Of a stretch of DNA of 58,696 nucleotides, positions 55,022 through 58,696 are shown piece by piece. The position numbers and the translations under genes are program-made. Source of the stretch: Nitrospira sp. (GTDB taxonomy: Bacteria; Nitrospirota; Nitrospiria; Nitrospirales; Nitrospiraceae); contig JABFSU010000089.1 of the NCBI GenBank assembly GCA_013140455.1, positions 1-58,696 on the forward strand, in the 5' to 3' direction. The notes beneath the pieces are model-generated. The model did not search any database. It had not been told where the DNA came from and saw nothing but the letters and a program-made list of their open reading frames with translations. Within the stretch, counting starts at the first letter, position 1. Each line of letters opens with the position of its first letter.

Positions 55022-56500
55022 CTACTGCACCCCCTCCGTCACTGACACCTCGTCAATACTGACCACCAAACATCGGCGCGTGCGGTCGCTCACTTGAAAC
55101 CGCTCATCCTGCCGAAACCCCAACACACCCACAATCCCTTGAGGAGAATCCATGATCGGAATTCCTCCACGCTGAGACATAGGGATCTTGAGATCCACAA
55201 AATAATCCTGCAATTTTTTCGATCGGCCCTTCATGCCCGACGGAATAAATCGATCCCCAGCCTTCCACGGTCGAATATGCAGCGGATACGACACCAGATC
55301 CGCATCGACGACCATCACCCATCCCCGGGAAGCAGACAGTTGACGGGCCGACTCCCGAGTCCCTTCTTGTACTCGAATTCGTTGTCTCGTACCAGCCCAT
55401 TCGACGACGGAAGGGATCTGTACCAATTGCCTCTCACCAACCACCGTAGACGCCTGCGGGAGAGCAACGACTTTGGCCGACTGCACGAGCAGCGCACTCT
55501 GAGCCACTTGGACGTGCACCCCGCCGGCGCAACGCCGTGCCCCTTCTCGCTTCGACGAGAGCAGCCGGCGTACGGCCTCAACCGTCGCGAGACTAGCGGC
55601 CCGCCGACTCGAATGCATTCGGCGAAATACCTCGCGCAAGAGCCTCCGTTGCAAGGCCAGCGGTTGCGTCTGAAAACAAAGCCGGTCGATCGAATACCCC
55701 CCGCCACCATCCGGCTGAACCAGTGAGGCCCACACCCTGACCGTCTGATCCTCCAGATACCGATCATCCTCACGGCACAAGTCACCCATTCGGCAGAGCG
55801 CATCGACGGCAGCCGGTGCGATCTGGCTCAGCACTGGAAGCAGCTGATGGCGAATGCGGTTCCGCGCGTAGATCGGCTTCGCATTGCTGGAATCCTGTCG
55901 ATACACCTGACCCGTCGCGCTAAGAAAATCCAGCACCTCCCGGCGCCTGACCTCATACAGCGGGCGAATAATCATCCCGTCTCGTTGAACCGGCATACCA
56001 GCCAAGCCCGTAATTCCGGCCCCACGCAACATCCAGAGTAAGATTGTTTCTGCCTGATCATCCGCCGTGTGCCCGACGACAATGCGATCGGCACCAACGT
56101 CTTCGGCCAGCCTAGTCATGGCGCGATAGCGCACGTCGCGCGCCTGGGCCTGAAGAGAAACCCGCTGTGGGCGAGTCCGGGCATCCAGCGACACACAGCG
56201 AAGCGATACCTCTAGCAAATCACATAACGACGTCACAAACGCCTGATCCTCATCGGACTCGTGTCCGCGAAGGCCGTAATTAAAATGGACCGCCGTCAGC
56301 CGCAATCGCCACCGGGGGATGAGGCGATGGAGGAGCATCAACAGCGCGACAGAGTCCGGCCCCCCGGACACAGCGACGAGCAGGTGGTGCCCCGGCTCAA
56401 ACAACCCACGCGCACGCACCGTCTTGACGACTCGGTGGAGCAACGGTGGCCAGCCCCTTCGCGGCACACGTTGTTCGATCAAGGCCATGCTTGCCATCAT
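55022..56500 (-). CDS. tilS: tRNA(Ile)-lysidine synthetase
   Basis: The product is 492 residues, starting at an ATG that overlaps the ribF stop (ATGA). It adds lysine to C34 of the CAU-anticodon tRNA-Ile so that it reads AUA. The PP-loop VAVSGGPDSVALLMLLHRL is intact, with HFNYGLRGHESDEDQAFV and IVVGHTADDQAETILLWMLR. The C-terminal domain has WKAGDRFIPSGMKGRSKKLQ then DYFVDLKIP. The length fits the long form with both accessory domains. Confidence 0.95.
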   Translation of the reverse strand: MMASMALIEQRVPRRGWPPLLHRVVKTVRARGLFEPGHHLLVAVSGGPDSVALLMLLHRLIPRWRLRLTAVHFNYGLRGHESDEDQAFVTSLCDLLEVSLRCVSLDARTRPQRVSLQAQARDVRYRAMTRLAEDVGADRIVVGHTADDQAETILLWMLRGAGITGLAGMPVQRDGMIIRPLYEVRRREVLDFLSATGQVYRQDSSNAKPIYARNRIRHQLLPVLSQIAPAAVDALCRMGDLCREDDRYLEDQTVRVWASLVQPDGGGGYSIDRLCFQTQPLALQRRLLREVFRRMHSSRRAASLATVEAVRRLLSSKREGARRCAGGVHVQVAQSALLVQSAKVVALPQASTVVGERQLVQIPSVVEWAGTRQRIRVQEGTRESARQLSASRGWVMVVDADLVSYPLHIRPWKAGDRFIPSGMKGRSKKLQDYFVDLKIPMSQRGGIPIMDSPQGIVGVLGFRQDERFQVSDRTRRCLVVSIDEVSVTEGVQ

Positions 56501-57444
56501 CCTGCCGACAGCGCACTGCGATGTTCTTGTAAAATCGCTTTGGCCCGTTCCACATCGACTGCGATTTGACGGCTCAGATCGGCTCCGCTGGGAAACTTCG
56601 TGTCGCCACGCAGCCGCTGAAGGAACTGCACTTCAATAGACTCTCCGTACAGATCCTGTTGCTCGTTCAGCAAATGGACTTCCATCAGCCGCTCGCCGGC
56701 ATCAAAAGTCGGCCGCGAGCCGATGTACACAACGGAATCGAACCGTTGTTGATTCCAGATGGTGACCGTCGCATACACCCCGTTCGGCGGGATCACCCGC
56801 TCAACCGTCAACCGCAGATTGGCCGTCGGCCAGCCCAGCTCCTGCCCCCGCTGAGCACCCGGCATGACGACTCCCCTCATCGCATACTGCCGTCCCAGCA
56901 ACCGAGCCGCGAGATCGACCTGCCCCTCTTGCACTAATTTTCGTACACGCGTGGAGCTGACGATGCTGCCGTCGGCAATCACCGGCTGGACGGGATTCAC
57001 CGAAAATCCGAATCGTTTCCCCATCACCGTCAACGAGGCGACATTGCCTGTACGCCCCTTGCCGAAGACAAAATGTTGCCCGACAAAAATCTGCCGCAAG
57101 TGCAACCCGCGATACAAGACCATTTCAGTAAATGTTTCAGGCGAGAGACTCGCGAACGCCTGATCGAACTCGAGTACGACCACTTCATCGATCCCCGCGT
57201 CCTCAAAACGCTGTAACTTTTCTTCAGAGCTCGTCAGAAACTTCAAATCGACATGGGGAGCAAGAATCTTGACCGGATGGGGATCGAACGTCAGCACAAG
57301 GGCCGTGCCCTCCATCCGACGCGCGGTCTCCACGACCGTCCGCAACAGTGAGCGATGGCCGAGATGATGCCCGTCAAAATTGCCGACCGTGGCCACCGGG
57401 TAGGGCCGTTCTTCGCCGCCTGAGTATCCGCGTGTAACCTTCAT
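56497..57444 (-). CDS. ribF: Bifunctional riboflavin kinase/FAD synthetase
   Basis: The product is 315 residues from ATG 57444, seven bases after the hemB stop; a frame ten codons longer would overlap hemB. The FAD-synthetase half has VATVGNFDGHHLGHRSLL, LTFDPHPVKIL and IVGSTRVR-like VSSTRVRKLVQEG. The flavokinase half has GWPTANL and NGVYATVTI with GSRPTFDAGERLMEVHLL. It makes FMN then FAD. Translation is coupled to tilS. Confidence 0.95.
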   Translation of the reverse strand: MKVTRGYSGGEERPYPVATVGNFDGHHLGHRSLLRTVVETARRMEGTALVLTFDPHPVKILAPHVDLKFLTSSEEKLQRFEDAGIDEVVVLEFDQAFASLSPETFTEMVLYRGLHLRQIFVGQHFVFGKGRTGNVASLTVMGKRFGFSVNPVQPVIADGSIVSSTRVRKLVQEGQVDLAARLLGRQYAMRGVVMPGAQRGQELGWPTANLRLTVERVIPPNGVYATVTIWNQQRFDSVVYIGSRPTFDAGERLMEVHLLNEQQDLYGESIEVQFLQRLRGDTKFPSGADLSRQIAVDVERAKAILQEHRSALSAG

Positions 57445-57451
57445 GCAGATA

Positions 57452-58423
57452 TCACTGGAGCTGCCGGACGGCATCCTTGGCGAAGTAGGTCAAGATGAGA
57501 TCGGCTCCGGCCCGCCTGATCGAGAGGAGCGACTCCATCATGGCGCGCGTTTCATCCAGCCAACCGGCGCGTCCCGCAGCCTTGATCATGCTGTACTCAC
57601 CGCTGACTTGATACGCCGCGATGGGAAGCAAGGTCCGCGCGCGAGCCTGGGCGATGATGTCCAGATAGGGCATGGCCGGCTTGACCATCACGATATCGGC
57701 CCCTTCTTCCACGTCCGAATCGATTTCGCGCAATGCTTCCCGCCCGTTGGCCGGATCCATCTGGTACGACTGGCGATCGCCGAACTGCGGGCTCGAATAC
57801 GCGGCATCCCGAAACGGGGCGTAGAAACAAGAGGAAAACTTTGCGGCATAAGCCATGATTGGCAGTTCGGGGAAGCCCGCCTGATCGAGTTCCGCACGAA
57901 TCGCAGCCACTCGTCCATCCATCATATCGGAGGGGGCCACCATATCGGCGCCGGCTTCGGCATGCGTGCGGGCCATGGTGCGAAGACACTCCAGCGTTTC
58001 ATCATTGAGAATTTTGCCGTTTTTCACAATGCCGCAATGACCGTGATCCGTATACTCATCGATGCAGACATCCGTGATCACGGCCAGCCCCGGCACCTGA
58101 TCCTTCACGGCTTTGATCGCCCTCTGCACGATCCCGTTCGGATCATAGCCTGAGCTGCCCCGGTCGTCCTTCTTCGCCGGAATGCCGAACAGGATAATCG
58201 CGGGAATGCCAAGCAACTTAACCTCCGCCGCCTCCTTCACCAGCAAATCGACCGACAACCGGAACTGGCCGGGCATGGACCCGATCTCCTCACGCCGGCC
58301 CTGTCCCTCGACGACAAACAAGGGATAGATAAAATCCGCCGGAGACAACACGGTTTCCCGCACCATCCGCCGAAAAGAGTCCTGTTGCCTGAGCCGCCGA
58401 AGACGCTGGATCGGAAACGCCAT
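57452..58423 (-). CDS. hemB: Porphobilinogen synthase
   Basis: The product is 323 residues, usual length. It joins two 5-aminolevulinate molecules in tetrapyrrole synthesis. The Schiff-base lysines are in [19 protein letters not shown] and [13 protein letters not shown]. The metal segment reads [14 protein letters not shown]: two of the three zinc cysteines are kept but the middle one is Asp, a mix of zinc and magnesium types. The gene lies 6 bp after the CBS-domain gene. Confidence 0.96.
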   Translation of the reverse strand: MAFPIQRLRRLRQQDSFRRMVRETVLSPADFIYPLFVVEGQGRREEIGSMPGQFRLSVDLLVKEAAEVKLLGIPAIILFGIPAKKDDRGSSGYDPNGIVQRAIKAVKDQVPGLAVITDVCIDEYTDHGHCGIVKNGKILNDETLECLRTMARTHAEAGADMVAPSDMMDGRVAAIRAELDQAGFPELPIMAYAAKFSSCFYAPFRDAAYSSPQFGDRQSYQMDPANGREALREIDSDVEEGADIVMVKPAMPYLDIIAQARARTLLPIAAYQVSGEYSMIKAAGRAGWLDETRAMMESLLSIRRAGADLILTYFAKDAVRQLQ

Positions 58424-58429
58424 GCTGTC

Positions 58430-58696
58430 CTACTTCCTTGGCAAATTGGTCAGAAAGACCACCAAATCACGAACGGAAATCACCCCGACCAACTTCCCCT
58501 CGCGAGTCACGCCCAGGTGGCGCACATGCGCCTGAGCCATCAGGTCGTTGGCATCCAGCAACGTCTTGCTCTCCTCGATCGTCATGATCGGAGCCGACAT
58601 GATCTGCTCCACCGTCGCCTTGGTCGCATCCGACCCCGACGCCACCACCCGGCGCATCATGTCCGTGTCGGTCACGATGCCGATAATTTCTTTGTC
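58430..58696 (-). CDS. CBS-domain protein (5' end outside window)
   Basis: The last 88 codons are visible, open at the right edge. They hold the end of one CBS motif (KEIIGIVTDTDMMRRVVA) and a full second one (VEQIMSAPIMTIEESKTLL, MAQAHVRHLGVTREGKLVGV, ISVRDLVVFL). Such pairs bind adenosyl nucleotides. The protein is probably a short stand-alone two-CBS regulator. Its partner is not apparent. Confidence 0.85.
   Translation of the reverse strand, partial: DKEIIGIVTDTDMMRRVVASGSDATKATVEQIMSAPIMTIEESKTLLDANDLMAQAHVRHLGVTREGKLVGVISVRDLVVFLTNLPRK

Overview
The window reads as a chromosomal segment of a Gram-negative, didermic bacterium with moderately high GC. It has TonB-dependent receptor, Wza-type export, lipoprotein and outer-membrane barrel genes. 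My best guess is the phylum Nitrospirota, genus Nitrospira. This rests on remembered protein resemblance and gene order, not on a marker gene, so it is an inference. I saw no rRNA, tRNA, IS element, CRISPR array or phage module.

Region A (1-12.4 kb) is a surface-protein island. Leftward genes encode an exported protein of 36-residue tandem repeats (cut by the window edge) and two large paralogous FecR-domain proteins with beta-helix-like C-terminal halves. The two paralogues share a 769-bp block that I find identical base for base. Rightward genes encode a small lipoprotein with an HExxH motif, a TPR plus outer-membrane beta-barrel protein, and a TPR-CHAT lipoprotein with an intact His/Cys dyad. 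Two divergent intergenic regions share a promoter-like element (GTAC-NN-GTAC-AT followed by ATAACGC). I suggest, as a hypothesis, a secretion and processing system for the FecR and repeat proteins. Region B (12.4-13.0 kb) holds two short unrecognised genes.

Region C (13.0-19.5 kb) is a sensing unit. A TonB-dependent receptor, a periplasmic ABC-type binding protein without permease or ATPase, and a membrane histidine kinase form one rightward operon. An NtrC-type sigma-54 response regulator lies tail to tail with it, at the end of the leftward transcript after mtnA.

Region D (19.5-47.4 kb) is a nearly gapless leftward exopolysaccharide/O-glycan cluster with many 4-bp ATGA-type overlaps. In transcription order it holds a ribbon-helix-helix regulator, an HD-GYP protein, a Wza-like export lipoprotein, a Wzc-like copolymerase/BY-kinase and a Wzy/ligase-like membrane protein. 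Glycosyltransferases (five GT4, two GT2), a Wzx-like flippase and five SAM methyltransferases (one TylF-like) follow. The cluster closes with AsnB, a degenerate PHP membrane protein, WbqC, a PIG-L deacetylase, a DegT/DnrJ aminotransferase and a WecA/MraY-family initiating transferase. A 42-codon remnant of a duplicated methyltransferase C-terminus sits between a methyltransferase and a small membrane protein gene. The product looks like a methylated, amidated, partly de-N-acetylated, Wzx/Wzy-type polymer. No exosortase is present.

Region E (47.6-58.7 kb) is a leftward housekeeping block: CBS-domain protein (partial), hemB, ribF, tilS, hpt, ftsH, folP, glmM, comEC. The hpt-ftsH-folP-glmM order is widely conserved.
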